DNA from: Flavisolibacter ginsengisoli DSM 18119
Lineage (GTDB): Bacteria; Bacteroidota; Bacteroidia; Chitinophagales; Chitinophagaceae
Assembly: GCF_900129295.1 (NCBI RefSeq)
Contig: NZ_FQUU01000010.1
Location: 62,001 to 126,000, forward strand
Direction of reading: 5' to 3'
Length of the DNA: 64,000 nucleotides
Part shown: one piece after another, positions 34,219 to 42,694 of the stretch
Layout: every line of letters starts with the position of its first letter
How positions within the stretch are numbered: position 1 is the stretch's first letter
Notes under the pieces: generated by a model
The model's database searches: none
Seen by the model: only the letters and a program-made list of their open reading frames with translations
What the model was told of the DNA's origin: nothing
Made by a program: the position numbers and the translations under genes

Positions 34219-34818
34219 ATGAAAGTCGATTTTAAGAAATATGTTGATGGGTTGGCACCTGCCATCGTCCAGGACTATACTACCCAAAAAGTATTGATGC
34301 TTGGGTTTATGAATGAGGAATCATTGAAGAAGACAGAGGAAACAGGACTGGTAACTTTTTACAGCCGTTCCAAAAAAAGACTATGGACAAAAGGAGAGGA
34401 AAGTGGTAACCAATTGCAATTACGGCAAATTCTTCTTGATTGTGATAAAGATACCCTGTTGATAAAGGCAGATCCTAAAGGACCTGTTTGCCATACGGGG
34501 GCTGATACCTGCTGGAGTGAAAAGAATCATAAGGAAGACTTTTTGAATTACCTGGAGCATATTATTGAATTAAGAAGAACGGGTGTTGATGAAAAATCAT
34601 ATGTAAGGCAATTGTTTAACAAAGGAATTAATAAAATAGCCCAGAAAGTAGGGGAAGAAGCAGTGGAACTGATCATTGAATCAAAAGACGTTAACCAAGC
34701 GTTATTTTTAAATGAGGCCGCTGATTTGTTATTTCATTATTTGATATTATTGCAAGCGAAGGACTGTTCTTTAGCTGACGTTGTGAAGGTTTTAGAACAA
34801 AGACACCAATCAAAATAA
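34219..34818 (+). CDS. hisIE: Bifunctional phosphoribosyl-AMP cyclohydrolase / phosphoribosyl-ATP pyrophosphatase HisIE
   Basis: A 199-residue fusion catalysing steps two and three of the pathway. The HisI part (about 1-105) has FYSRSKKRLWTKGEESGN, the metal motif DCDKDTLL and the Cys motif CHTGADTCW; the HisE part (about 110-199) has the helical QKVGEEAVELIIE and NEAADLLFHYLILL. It completes the pathway: together, the two clusters encode HisG, D, C, B, H, A, F and IE. It is 95 bp from hisF with a possible own promoter. Confidence 0.96.
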   Translation: MKVDFKKYVDGLAPAIVQDYTTQKVLMLGFMNEESLKKTEETGLVTFYSRSKKRLWTKGEESGNQLQLRQILLDCDKDTLLIKADPKGPVCHTGADTCWSEKNHKEDFLNYLEHIIELRRTGVDEKSYVRQLFNKGINKIAQKVGEEAVELIIESKDVNQALFLNEAADLLFHYLILLQAKDCSLADVVKVLEQRHQSK

Positions 34819-34820
34819 AC

Positions 34821-35900
34821 ATGAAAAATATACTAATTGCACTTCTTCTCTTACCTGCTTTTGTGTTTGCACAAACAAAAGGGTTTACCATAAAAGGAAA
34901 AGTGAGCGGGATCGCTGATGGTGAGGTAAAGCTGACCTCCACGCAGGATGCGCACCAGGTGCTGGCTACGGGCCAGGCTAAAGGTGGAGAATTTACCCTG
35001 CAGGGAACTGTTCCTGAACCAAGCTTACTTTGGCTGGTAATGGGTGCTGAACAGCCTATTTATATTTATGTGGAAAACACAGAGATAAAGGTAACAGGTA
35101 CCAAACAAGACATTAAGAAGATCAAAATAGAAGGTTCGTCTTCTCAAAAGGACTTTGATGAGTTTCAATCAACTTTTAATCCACTTATTGGTGAGTTAAA
35201 CGGTTTTGCTGCACAATTGCAACAGGCAGGAGAGAGCAAAAAGGAAAAGTTAATGGTGCAATATGATTCAGTTGTATCTCAGATCAATAAGGAAGTAGGA
35301 AATTATGTTGCCAACAAAAAGAGTTCCTATGTAGCACCTTTTGTATTGTTTGTAACAGCACAATTAAATCCTAATCCCACCCAGCTGGAGCAGTATTATA
35401 ATTCTTTGGATGCGCCTATTCGAATATCTAATATTGGTAAAAGCTTATCGGAATTTATTGCTTACAGCAAGGTAGGTTCTATTGGAACACCTGCACTTGA
35501 GTTTACCCAAAATGACACAGCAGGAAATGCTGTTTCACTTTCCTCATTCAAAGGAAAATATGTGCTGGTAGATTTCTGGGCCAGCTGGTGCCGCCCCTGC
35601 CGTGCAGAAAACCCGAATGTGGTGAAAGTGTACAACAAATTTAAGAATAAGAATTTTACAGTCCTGGGAGTATCACTGGACCAGGAAAAGGCAGCTTGGG
35701 TAAAAGCGATTGAAAAGGATAAACTAACCTGGACACATGTAAGCGATCTTCAACAATGGAATAATGCGGTGGCCCAATTGTACCGGGTGCAAAGCATACC
35801 GCAGAATTTTCTCATCGATCCTAAGGGAAATATAGTAGCCAAAGACCTTCGGGGTGAAGATCTTGAAAAAAAGCTTTGCGAACTACTGGGATGTAATTGA
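34821..35900 (+). CDS. TlpA-like thiol-disulfide oxidoreductase with DUF4369 domain
   Basis: A 359-residue periplasmic protein. A signal peptide (about 1-18, ending FVFAQ) precedes a DUF4369 beta-domain (about 20-110), a helical linker and a C-terminal thioredoxin/AhpC-TSA domain with active-site WASWCRPCRAE (about 252-262). Such proteins reduce disulfides in the periplasm, for instance in cytochrome c maturation or stress defence, and are multiplied in Bacteroidota. It starts only 2 bp after hisIE and so may ride on the same transcript; a strong terminator follows at 35927-35961. Confidence 0.9.
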   Translation: MKNILIALLLLPAFVFAQTKGFTIKGKVSGIADGEVKLTSTQDAHQVLATGQAKGGEFTLQGTVPEPSLLWLVMGAEQPIYIYVENTEIKVTGTKQDIKKIKIEGSSSQKDFDEFQSTFNPLIGELNGFAAQLQQAGESKKEKLMVQYDSVVSQINKEVGNYVANKKSSYVAPFVLFVTAQLNPNPTQLEQYYNSLDAPIRISNIGKSLSEFIAYSKVGSIGTPALEFTQNDTAGNAVSLSSFKGKYVLVDFWASWCRPCRAENPNVVKVYNKFKNKNFTVLGVSLDQEKAAWVKAIEKDKLTWTHVSDLQQWNNAVAQLYRVQSIPQNFLIDPKGNIVAKDLRGEDLEKKLCELLGCN

Positions 35901-35926
35901 TCGCCATACCTGACAAAAAATACTAT

Positions 35927-35961
35927 AACCGCCACTTTCTGTTGATCGTGGCGGTTTTTTT
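35927..35961 (+). terminator. Terminator after the hisIE-TlpA gene block
   Basis: AACCGCCAC (35927-35935) pairs perfectly with GTGGCGGTT (35948-35956) and is followed by a run of T. It closes the long trp-his transcription unit, or its last part. Confidence 0.85.
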
Positions 35962-36006
35962 ATCTGGTAAGGGTTTTATACAATCCTACTTGAACGGGTA
36001 AAATGG

Positions 36007-37116
36007 TCAGTTAATATCCTGTCCTTTCTTTAATTTTTCAATGGCATCAGATAGAAATTTCCTGTTGGCATCATTAGGTGCCATAGGTTGGGCCAGGGCA
36101 GCATATTTTAATGCATTTTTATAATCACCGTTTGCGGCATATCCTCTTGTTAATCCCATTAAAGTAGTGAACTGACCGGGATTCTTTTTGTAGTTCAACT
36201 GGAATACTTCCAGTGCTTCCCTGGTTTTCTTTTCAGCCAGTAAGGACCGTGCATATTGATGTATTTCCTGCATGTTGGCCAATGGCAATGCAGATTTCAT
36301 CAATGCCTGTGCTTCCGCTGTTCTACCCAGTTTCTCCAGGATCTGGGCTTTTGTGGCCTTGGGCTGAAAAAGAGCGTTACCTCCAAAAGTTGGTCCTGAT
36401 GCAGAATCAGACCAAAGTAATGCCTGTTCCAGGTTGACATTATGCTGCAGGCACCATTGTGCTGCCTGGTCCCAGGCCAGCCAGAAAAATCCTCTTTCGC
36501 TTCGAAGCTCGTTTCTAAATGAATTTAACTGGTCCTCTATATAATTAGTGGAAACTTTAAATGGTATCATCATATTTTCCCATTCCAATGCCACGGTTGC
36601 TGAATTTTCTGTCTGGTCCATAAATTCATATTTCAACCATTCTACTTTTTCATTCAGCTTTACTGGTTTTACTTTGACCTGTAACACATCTTCTTTAGGA
36701 TCGTAATAATAACTACCCCAGGAAGTGGCGTTTTTTGATAAGATCAAGGTGCTTTCATTGGGATCATAAGCTATAAAGAATCCATAACGGCCAGCCTTGA
36801 TGGGTTGACCTTCAATGGTTACGTCATTGGAAAATTCAATGGTAGTGTTCTCATTGGCACCTGCACGCCAGGGAGAAGATTTGCTGGACCCAAATCCGGG
36901 ATCTATATATCCTATTGGTATAAGCTGACCCCATATTTTGCCTTCCCGCCCCTTCACGCCCGGGCGGTCATAATGAATGGTAATATCTGTAAGACCTACT
37001 CTTTCTCCAACAACTGCCTTTTTATTGCCACCGCTAGGCAAACTTGTTAATGTGATTTGTGCCATAGAAACAAGGTACAAACCCATAAATAAGGATAATG
37101 AAAGGATCTTTCTCAT
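36007..37116 (-). CDS. DUF2911 protein with C-terminal TPR repeats
   Basis: A 369-residue secreted protein from the ATG at 37116 (MRKILSLSLFMGLYLVSMAQ, a clean signal peptide); a longer frame to 37182 would put extra residues before the signal. The DUF2911 region (about 25-190) contains VGLTDITIHYDRPGVKGREGKIWGQLIPIG and GRYGFFIAYDPN. The C-terminal third is made of helical TPR-like repeats (AEALMKSA, YARSLLAEKKTREALEVFQLNYKKNP). Function unknown; common in Bacteroidota with an envelope location. Confidence 0.86.
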   Translation of the reverse strand: MRKILSLSLFMGLYLVSMAQITLTSLPSGGNKKAVVGERVGLTDITIHYDRPGVKGREGKIWGQLIPIGYIDPGFGSSKSSPWRAGANENTTIEFSNDVTIEGQPIKAGRYGFFIAYDPNESTLILSKNATSWGSYYYDPKEDVLQVKVKPVKLNEKVEWLKYEFMDQTENSATVALEWENMMIPFKVSTNYIEDQLNSFRNELRSERGFFWLAWDQAAQWCLQHNVNLEQALLWSDSASGPTFGGNALFQPKATKAQILEKLGRTAEAQALMKSALPLANMQEIHQYARSLLAEKKTREALEVFQLNYKKNPGQFTTLMGLTRGYAANGDYKNALKYAALAQPMAPNDANRKFLSDAIEKLKKGQDIN

Positions 37117-37291
37117 AGCAAAGTTTTTCTTAAATCTAATTCGCATTATGACCATGCTGCTCATTAATATGACGGAAGACAATCATGGAAAAGGAATGGT
37201 AATGTGTATGGATAAATGGCTTTGTAAGACTTTGTAATATATGCTTCTTTAAAAGTTCAAAAGAATAGAGCTATTATTTTCAATCGCCTGA

Positions 37292-39178
37292 TTAATTACT
37301 TACGATTAACACCGGGATGTTTAACTGGTGACGTACTGCATCAATGGTTTCTCCATATAACCAGTCTTTCATTCCTTTATGTCCATGGGCCCCAATGATC
37401 AGCATATCGGCGTTTGCTTCTTTTACCAGCCTTGGAATTTCCTTATTCCTGTTTTTAAATCCCAGCTTGCTTTCTGCTATCAGCCCTTTGCTTGTTACGA
37501 AGGCAACATACCGATCCAGTTTTTCCTGGTCATGACGGGTTTCATAATCATCTGCCTGCTCTCCCCATATACGTGCAGGTGCACTTTCAACTATATGAAT
37601 GAAAATGATATGAGATATACTGCTTGCCTGGCCCAGGGCAGAGGCCAGCAATAATTCATCCTTATCACTAAAGTCCAGAGCTACAGCAATCCTTTTATAC
37701 ACCGGCACATCCTTATCTAATAGTATGGAAGGCGTTTTTTTATGTAACTCAAGAGATACATCCTTAGGCCGACGTTTGAGCATAGGAAATATAATGATCA
37801 GCACTAATAAGGCAACAAACAATATCCCAAATAATATTATGACCATTTTCCAAAAAGTATTATCACTGGTGGTAAAATAAGTTGAAGCTTGCTCTATCAC
37901 CATCCGCAGGTTTAAATAGACCAAAACAGCTGTTATGAGCCAGGCCAGACCTTGCACCAGTGGCTTTATAGTAAAGATTCCCATTTCTTTCTTATCACTT
38001 ACAAAATGGATCAGTGGAATAATGGCAAAGCCAAGTTGCATGCTTAATATGACCTGGCTTAGTACCAGCAGGCTGTCTATATTTGATTCGCCATTGATAA
38101 GAATCACGATTACAGCAGGAATAATTGCTATCAACCGGGTAAGCAGCCGGCGCATCCATGGGTTGATGCGTATGTGAAGGTACCCTTCCATAACAATCTG
38201 GCCTGCCAGGGTACCGGTAACTGTGGAACTTTGGCCAGCAGCTATCAAGGCTACAGCAAAAAGAATGGGTGCCAAATGAGACCCAAGCATTTTATTCAAT
38301 AACAAATGTGCTGTTTTGATTTCAGCAACATCTGTCAGTCCATTATAAAAAAATACAGATGCTGCCAGAACCAGGATTGCAGCGTTCACAAAGAAGGCAA
38401 GATTTAAGGCAATGGCACTGTCAACGAAATTTAGCTTCAAGGCCCGCCTGATTCCTTGTTCATCTCTTTTGAACTTACGGGTCTGTACAAGTGCAGAATG
38501 AAGGTATAAGTTATGAGGCATAACTGTGGCACCAATAATTCCAATTGCAATGTACAAAGCGGCATTATTTGGTATAACAGGAATGAAACCTTTAGCCACT
38601 TCGCCAAGGTCCGGTTGGGCCATAATTATTTGAATCAAAAAAGAAATTCCAATGATGGCTACCAGGCCAATAATAAAGGCTTCCATTTTACGCATACCTA
38701 ACCGCTGTAATATAAGCAGCAGGAAAGTATCAAATACTGTGATCAATACAGCCCAGAGCAAGGGAATACCAGTTAGAAGTTGTATACCTATAGCCATGCC
38801 TAACACTTCTGCCAGGTCAGTTGCTGCTATTGCTATCTCTGCCAGGCCATATAGACAATAATTCAATGATTTAGGATAAGTTTCGCGGTTGGCTTGCGCC
38901 AGGTCCCTTCCTCGTACAATTCCAAGTCGGGCTGCCAGGCTTTGCAACAGCAAAGCCATTAGATTACTCATTAGCAAAACCCATATCAGCTTATAGCCAA
39001 ATTGACTGCCCCCGGCAAGGTCAGTTGCCCAGTTGCCCGGATCCATGTAACCAACACTGACCAGGTAAGCAGGACCAAAAAATGAAAACATACGTTTCCA
39101 TACAGGCATGGAAGCAACAGTTGTATCTACACTCTGATGAACCTCGCTTAAAGATTCATGACTAAAGGTCTTGCTCAT
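37292..39178 (-). CDS. mntH: Nramp-family Mn2+/metal transporter fused to a UspA domain (MntH-like)
   Basis: A 628-residue protein. The transporter part (about 30-465, eleven helices) has the metal-binding DPGN in helix 1 (residues 46-49) and MPHNLYLHSALVQ in helix 6. After a cytoplasmic linker, residues 490-628 form a universal stress protein domain with the nucleotide-binding GAHGHKGMKDWLYG motif. Nramp proteins import Mn2+ or Fe2+ with protons. The USP tail may add nucleotide- or stress-responsive control; that is inference. The start lies inside the mntR gene (17-bp overlap), making a two-gene operon under the operator at 39831-39854. Confidence 0.92.
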   Translation of the reverse strand: MSKTFSHESLSEVHQSVDTTVASMPVWKRMFSFFGPAYLVSVGYMDPGNWATDLAGGSQFGYKLIWVLLMSNLMALLLQSLAARLGIVRGRDLAQANRETYPKSLNYCLYGLAEIAIAATDLAEVLGMAIGIQLLTGIPLLWAVLITVFDTFLLLILQRLGMRKMEAFIIGLVAIIGISFLIQIIMAQPDLGEVAKGFIPVIPNNAALYIAIGIIGATVMPHNLYLHSALVQTRKFKRDEQGIRRALKLNFVDSAIALNLAFFVNAAILVLAASVFFYNGLTDVAEIKTAHLLLNKMLGSHLAPILFAVALIAAGQSSTVTGTLAGQIVMEGYLHIRINPWMRRLLTRLIAIIPAVIVILINGESNIDSLLVLSQVILSMQLGFAIIPLIHFVSDKKEMGIFTIKPLVQGLAWLITAVLVYLNLRMVIEQASTYFTTSDNTFWKMVIILFGILFVALLVLIIIFPMLKRRPKDVSLELHKKTPSILLDKDVPVYKRIAVALDFSDKDELLLASALGQASSISHIIFIHIVESAPARIWGEQADDYETRHDQEKLDRYVAFVTSKGLIAESKLGFKNRNKEIPRLVKEANADMLIIGAHGHKGMKDWLYGETIDAVRHQLNIPVLIVSN

Positions 39179-39827
39179 ATGTTACAAAAATGTTTTGGGC
39201 GAGTTGTTCACTAATGGTTATGGTACTGTTCTTCATTTTTATTTCAAGTGAATGATCAAAGTCAAAGAACTTTTTGATCTCCAGCTTAGTTCCTATACCT
39301 ATTTGTTTGTGATGCAGTAATTCCAGCATTTCTGATGATTGATTAGTTACCTGGCAAACTTCAGCAGGCCGAAGAGCAGGTAATTGGTGAAGTGGTATTT
39401 TGCGGATATTTCTAACCCTTCCTTTGCTGTCAGGAATAGGATCTCCGTGAGGATCGTATGAGGGAAAGCCCAGAAAGGCATCAAGTCTATCCACCAGTTT
39501 TTTATTGCCAACATGTTCCAGTTCTTCTGCTAGGAGATGCACTTCTTCCCAGCCAAAATTCAGTTTATTGCAAAGGAAATATTCCCATAATCGATGCCTT
39601 CTTATTATTCCTAATGCAATTTTTTTTCCTTCTGCACTTAGCGTGAATCCATAGTAAGGCTTATAATTAAGTAATTTTTTGGCATCCAGCTTTTTCATCA
39701 TATCTGTAACAGAAGCTGGTTTGGTCTGTAATTTTTCAGCCAGGGTATTGGTTGAAACAGTGCCTTCTGTTTCCTGTAAAAGAAAGATGGTCTTTAAATA
39801 ATTTTCCTCGCTAATTGTATAATTCAA
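39162..39827 (-). CDS. mntR: DtxR-family metal-dependent regulator (MntR-like)
   Basis: A 221-residue repressor with a TTG start (MNYTISEENYLKTIF follows the family start closely). The N-terminal winged helix (about 1-70: TLAEKLQTKPASVTDMMKKL) binds DNA. The dimerisation and metal-binding domain (about 71-140) has GIIRRHRLWEYFL and LAEELEHVGNKKLVDRLDAFLG. A C-terminal FeoA/SH3-like part ends the protein. It overlaps mntH by 17 bp; the regulated transporter and the palindrome at its own promoter point to metal-dependent autoregulation. A perfect -7 box TAGCTTTG lies at 39852-39859 on the minus strand. Confidence 0.92.
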   Translation of the reverse strand: MNYTISEENYLKTIFLLQETEGTVSTNTLAEKLQTKPASVTDMMKKLDAKKLLNYKPYYGFTLSAEGKKIALGIIRRHRLWEYFLCNKLNFGWEEVHLLAEELEHVGNKKLVDRLDAFLGFPSYDPHGDPIPDSKGRVRNIRKIPLHQLPALRPAEVCQVTNQSSEMLELLHHKQIGIGTKLEIKKFFDFDHSLEIKMKNSTITISEQLAQNIFVTYEQDL

Positions 39828-39830
39828 GGG

Positions 39831-39854
39831 TTGTCTAATTTAAAATTTAGACAA
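39831..39854 (-). promoter_or_regulatory. Palindromic operator of the mntR-mntH operon
   Basis: TTGTCTAA (39831-39838) and TTAGACAA (39847-39854) are perfect 8-bp inverted arms around an AT-only 8-bp core. On the minus strand the site overlaps the end of the -7 box TAGCTTTG (39852-39859) and covers the expected transcription start. A repressor bound here would block initiation. Placement and symmetry fit an autoregulatory DtxR/MntR-type site. Confidence 0.65.
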
Positions 39855-39928
39855 AGCTAAAAAAATGCTTCCATATAGTATAAAGGAATAATGCAGGTAT
39901 TTCTGTTATTTTACATCAAATACTACCT

Positions 39929-40897
39929 ATGTATAAGCTTGGCTATATTTTCTGTTTTCTGGTTTTATTGGCATGTCATTCTAAAAAAGCAAAAACAGGA
40001 ACAGGCGAAACAGGATTTACCTATGAATCTTTTTCGGATTTGTTTCCAGCAGTTAAGTTGCCTTACCAAATTACAGACACGAGTCTGCTGAAATCAAAAG
40101 ATACTACCCAGATAAGGTCTACTGAATTTGCCGGGTTTATTGCGGATTCTGTTAAAAACCAAATATTTACAAAGGGTGCGAAGCTTAAATATTATGCATT
40201 GGCTAAAATTGAAGTACCTAAAGCTGAAACTTATTATATAGTAAAGGTTATTAGTGGTTCAAAGAAAGCAGCACTTTTGATCAGCTTTGATGGAAAAGGT
40301 AAATATGCAACCAGTTTTCCGTTCTTAATACCAGATGATGATGCTACCACTTCCCAGGCCAGTTCAATAGATAAATCTTTTACCATTTCCAAAAATGTAG
40401 TTCAAAAAAAGGATGGTGAATTAAAGGGCGAAGGAAAAAATGTGTATGTATATAGTGCTGACACAAGGCAGTTTATTTTGATAATGACAGATCTTTTGGA
40501 TGAAAGCAAACGTGACCTGATCAATCCAATTGATACCATGCCAAAAACAAGGAAGTTTGCCGGGGATTATATACAAGGTAAAAGAAGTCTTGTTTCTATT
40601 AGAAATGGTCGTACGCCTAACCAGGCATTGGCGTTCATACATGTTGAAAAAAATGAAGGCGAATGTACAGGTGAATTAAAAGGTGAGATTTTATTTACTT
40701 CTTCTAATACTGCCATTTTTAGGCAAGGTGGAGATCCTTGTATATTACAATTTAACTTTACCACTTCTTCAGTAACATTAAAAGAAGAAGAAGGTTGTGG
40801 AAACCATAGAGGATTGGATTGTACACTCAATGGAATTTTCACCAAAAAGAAAGAGGTTAAATCAAAATCGAATACTAAAAAAACAACAAAAAAATAA
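39929..40897 (+). CDS. Hypothetical lipoprotein
   Basis: A 322-residue protein with a lipoprotein signal: FCFLVLLAC places the modified Cys at residue 16. The mature part is beta-rich and Ser/Thr/Lys-rich, with no catalytic signature seen, and ends in a lysine-rich tail (KKKEVKSKSNTKKTTKK). It is divergent from mntR (101 bp apart). Probably an outer-membrane-anchored protein of this lineage. Confidence 0.7.
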   Translation: MYKLGYIFCFLVLLACHSKKAKTGTGETGFTYESFSDLFPAVKLPYQITDTSLLKSKDTTQIRSTEFAGFIADSVKNQIFTKGAKLKYYALAKIEVPKAETYYIVKVISGSKKAALLISFDGKGKYATSFPFLIPDDDATTSQASSIDKSFTISKNVVQKKDGELKGEGKNVYVYSADTRQFILIMTDLLDESKRDLINPIDTMPKTRKFAGDYIQGKRSLVSIRNGRTPNQALAFIHVEKNEGECTGELKGEILFTSSNTAIFRQGGDPCILQFNFTTSSVTLKEEEGCGNHRGLDCTLNGIFTKKKEVKSKSNTKKTTKK

Positions 40898-40966
40898 GGC
40901 AGTATTGTGTAATTCATACACATTATCTGTAATTTCATTACTTTGCCCAGCTATAAACAACAACAA

Positions 40967-42673
40967 ATGGATTTCAGATCATTTAAAGTTCCTTATCCGG
41001 TTGATGACCGCTATTCGAAAAGAGTGGCTTATTTCTCAATGGAATTCGCTATTCACCAGCCTTTAAAAATATACAGTGGGGGACTTGGCTTTTTATCAGG
41101 TTCACATTTACGTAGTGCTTATGAACTACGCCAAAACCTTATTGCTGTAGGTATTTTATGGAAATATGGCTATTATGACCAGGCACGCAACCAGGACCAA
41201 ACGCTCCAGGTAACCTGGATGGAAAAACAATACAGTTTCCTGGAAGATACGGGGATAAAATTCGAGGTAACTATTCATGAACACCCGGTTTGGGTTAAAG
41301 TGATGTACCTGCCACCAAATACTTTTAATTCCGCACCGTTGTTTTTAATGACAACAGATATACCGGAAAATGATTACATATCACAAACTATTACGCACCG
41401 CTTATATGATGCCAATGTAGCCACTAAAGTGGCCCAATTCATCCTATTGGGTGTCGGTGGTGCCAAATTGCTTGATGAAATTGGATTTAATCCTGAAGTA
41501 TACCATCTCAATGAAGCACATGGTCTTTCTGCTGCCTTTTACTTATACCAGAAATTTGGAAGGAAGAAGGAAGAAGTGAAAAAAAGGCTTGTATTTACCA
41601 CCCATACTCCTGAGGAAGCGGGTAATGAAAAACATGATATCTACTTATGTCATAAAATGAGTTACTTCTGTGGTCTTACTGTAGATGAAGTGAAGGAACT
41701 TACCGGAATGCCAGATGACCAGTTTAACCATTCGCTTGCTGCCCTGCGTTTTGCACGGATTGCAAATGGTGTGTCGCAATTACATGGAGTGGTATCAAGG
41801 CATATGTGGGAGAAGTACGAAAATATCTGTCCCATTATAGCCATAACCAATGCACAGAATTGGCGGTATTGGTCTGATAAGCTTTTATACCGCTCTGGCG
41901 AGGAAGGCCACGACCTGATATTTGATGATCGTAAAAAATGGATGAAGAAAAGAGCTTTTGAGATCGTTGCTGACCAGACAGGTAAGATATTCAATCCAAA
42001 TGTTTTTACCATTGTATGGGCCAGACGATTTGCAGGATATAAAAGAGCTGGTTTGATCTCTACTGATAAAGAGCGTTTTGAAGCATTATTAAGCAATACA
42101 AAATACCCTGTGCAGATCATCTGGGCGGGTAAACCTTATCCTGTTGATTATCCCGCCATTTCTGAATTCAACCACCTGGTTCATTTAAGTAAGAGTTATA
42201 AAAATGTGGCGGTGCTGATAGGCTATGAGTTGGGATTGTCTAAAAGACTAAAACAGGCTGCTGATTGCTGGCTGAATAATCCAAGGGTTCCCCGCGAAGC
42301 TTCCGGAACCAGCGGTATGACTGCTGCAATGAATGGGGCCGTCAACTTTTCAACCAATGATGGTTGGATCCCTGAATTTGTTCATCATGGAAACAATGGA
42401 TTTGTCGTTCCACCGGTAGACTATACAGGGATGACAGTGCAGGACCAGGATCAATATGATCTTGACCAACTGTACGAGATATTAAATAAAGAAATGCTTC
42501 CACTTTATTATGACAACCATAATACCTGGAGACAAATAGTTAAGAATGGGATGCGCGATGTGCAAATTCAATTTGACAGCAACCGCATGGCTGAAGAATA
42601 TTATGACCTGTTGTATAAAAAGGAATATGTAGCTGCCCGTAAAGGAGTAGTGGCAGATGACATGGCCCATTAA
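40967..42673 (+). CDS. GT35-like alpha-glucan phosphorylase homologue lacking the PLP lysine
   Basis: A 568-residue protein; I use the ATG at 40967 (MDFRSFKVPYPVDDRY). The fold is that of the short alpha-glucan phosphorylases: VAYFSMEFAIH and YSGGLGFLSGSHL near the N-terminus, HLNEAHGLSAAF, THTPEEAGNEKHD, and ARRFAGYKRAGL in the C-terminal half. In phosphorylases the PLP lysine follows GTGNM or GTSGM; here the segment reads GTSGMTAAMNG and the lysine is Thr452 (codon ACT at 42320-42322). Without PLP, classical phosphorolysis should not work. It could instead be a glycosyltransferase or a regulatory homologue. Glycogen-related context: a GH13 gene lies two genes away. Confidence 0.85.
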   Translation: MDFRSFKVPYPVDDRYSKRVAYFSMEFAIHQPLKIYSGGLGFLSGSHLRSAYELRQNLIAVGILWKYGYYDQARNQDQTLQVTWMEKQYSFLEDTGIKFEVTIHEHPVWVKVMYLPPNTFNSAPLFLMTTDIPENDYISQTITHRLYDANVATKVAQFILLGVGGAKLLDEIGFNPEVYHLNEAHGLSAAFYLYQKFGRKKEEVKKRLVFTTHTPEEAGNEKHDIYLCHKMSYFCGLTVDEVKELTGMPDDQFNHSLAALRFARIANGVSQLHGVVSRHMWEKYENICPIIAITNAQNWRYWSDKLLYRSGEEGHDLIFDDRKKWMKKRAFEIVADQTGKIFNPNVFTIVWARRFAGYKRAGLISTDKERFEALLSNTKYPVQIIWAGKPYPVDYPAISEFNHLVHLSKSYKNVAVLIGYELGLSKRLKQAADCWLNNPRVPREASGTSGMTAAMNGAVNFSTNDGWIPEFVHHGNNGFVVPPVDYTGMTVQDQDQYDLDQLYEILNKEMLPLYYDNHNTWRQIVKNGMRDVQIQFDSNRMAEEYYDLLYKKEYVAARKGVVADDMAH

Positions 42674-42694
42674 TAGGGAAGGATAAGCCTCAGG

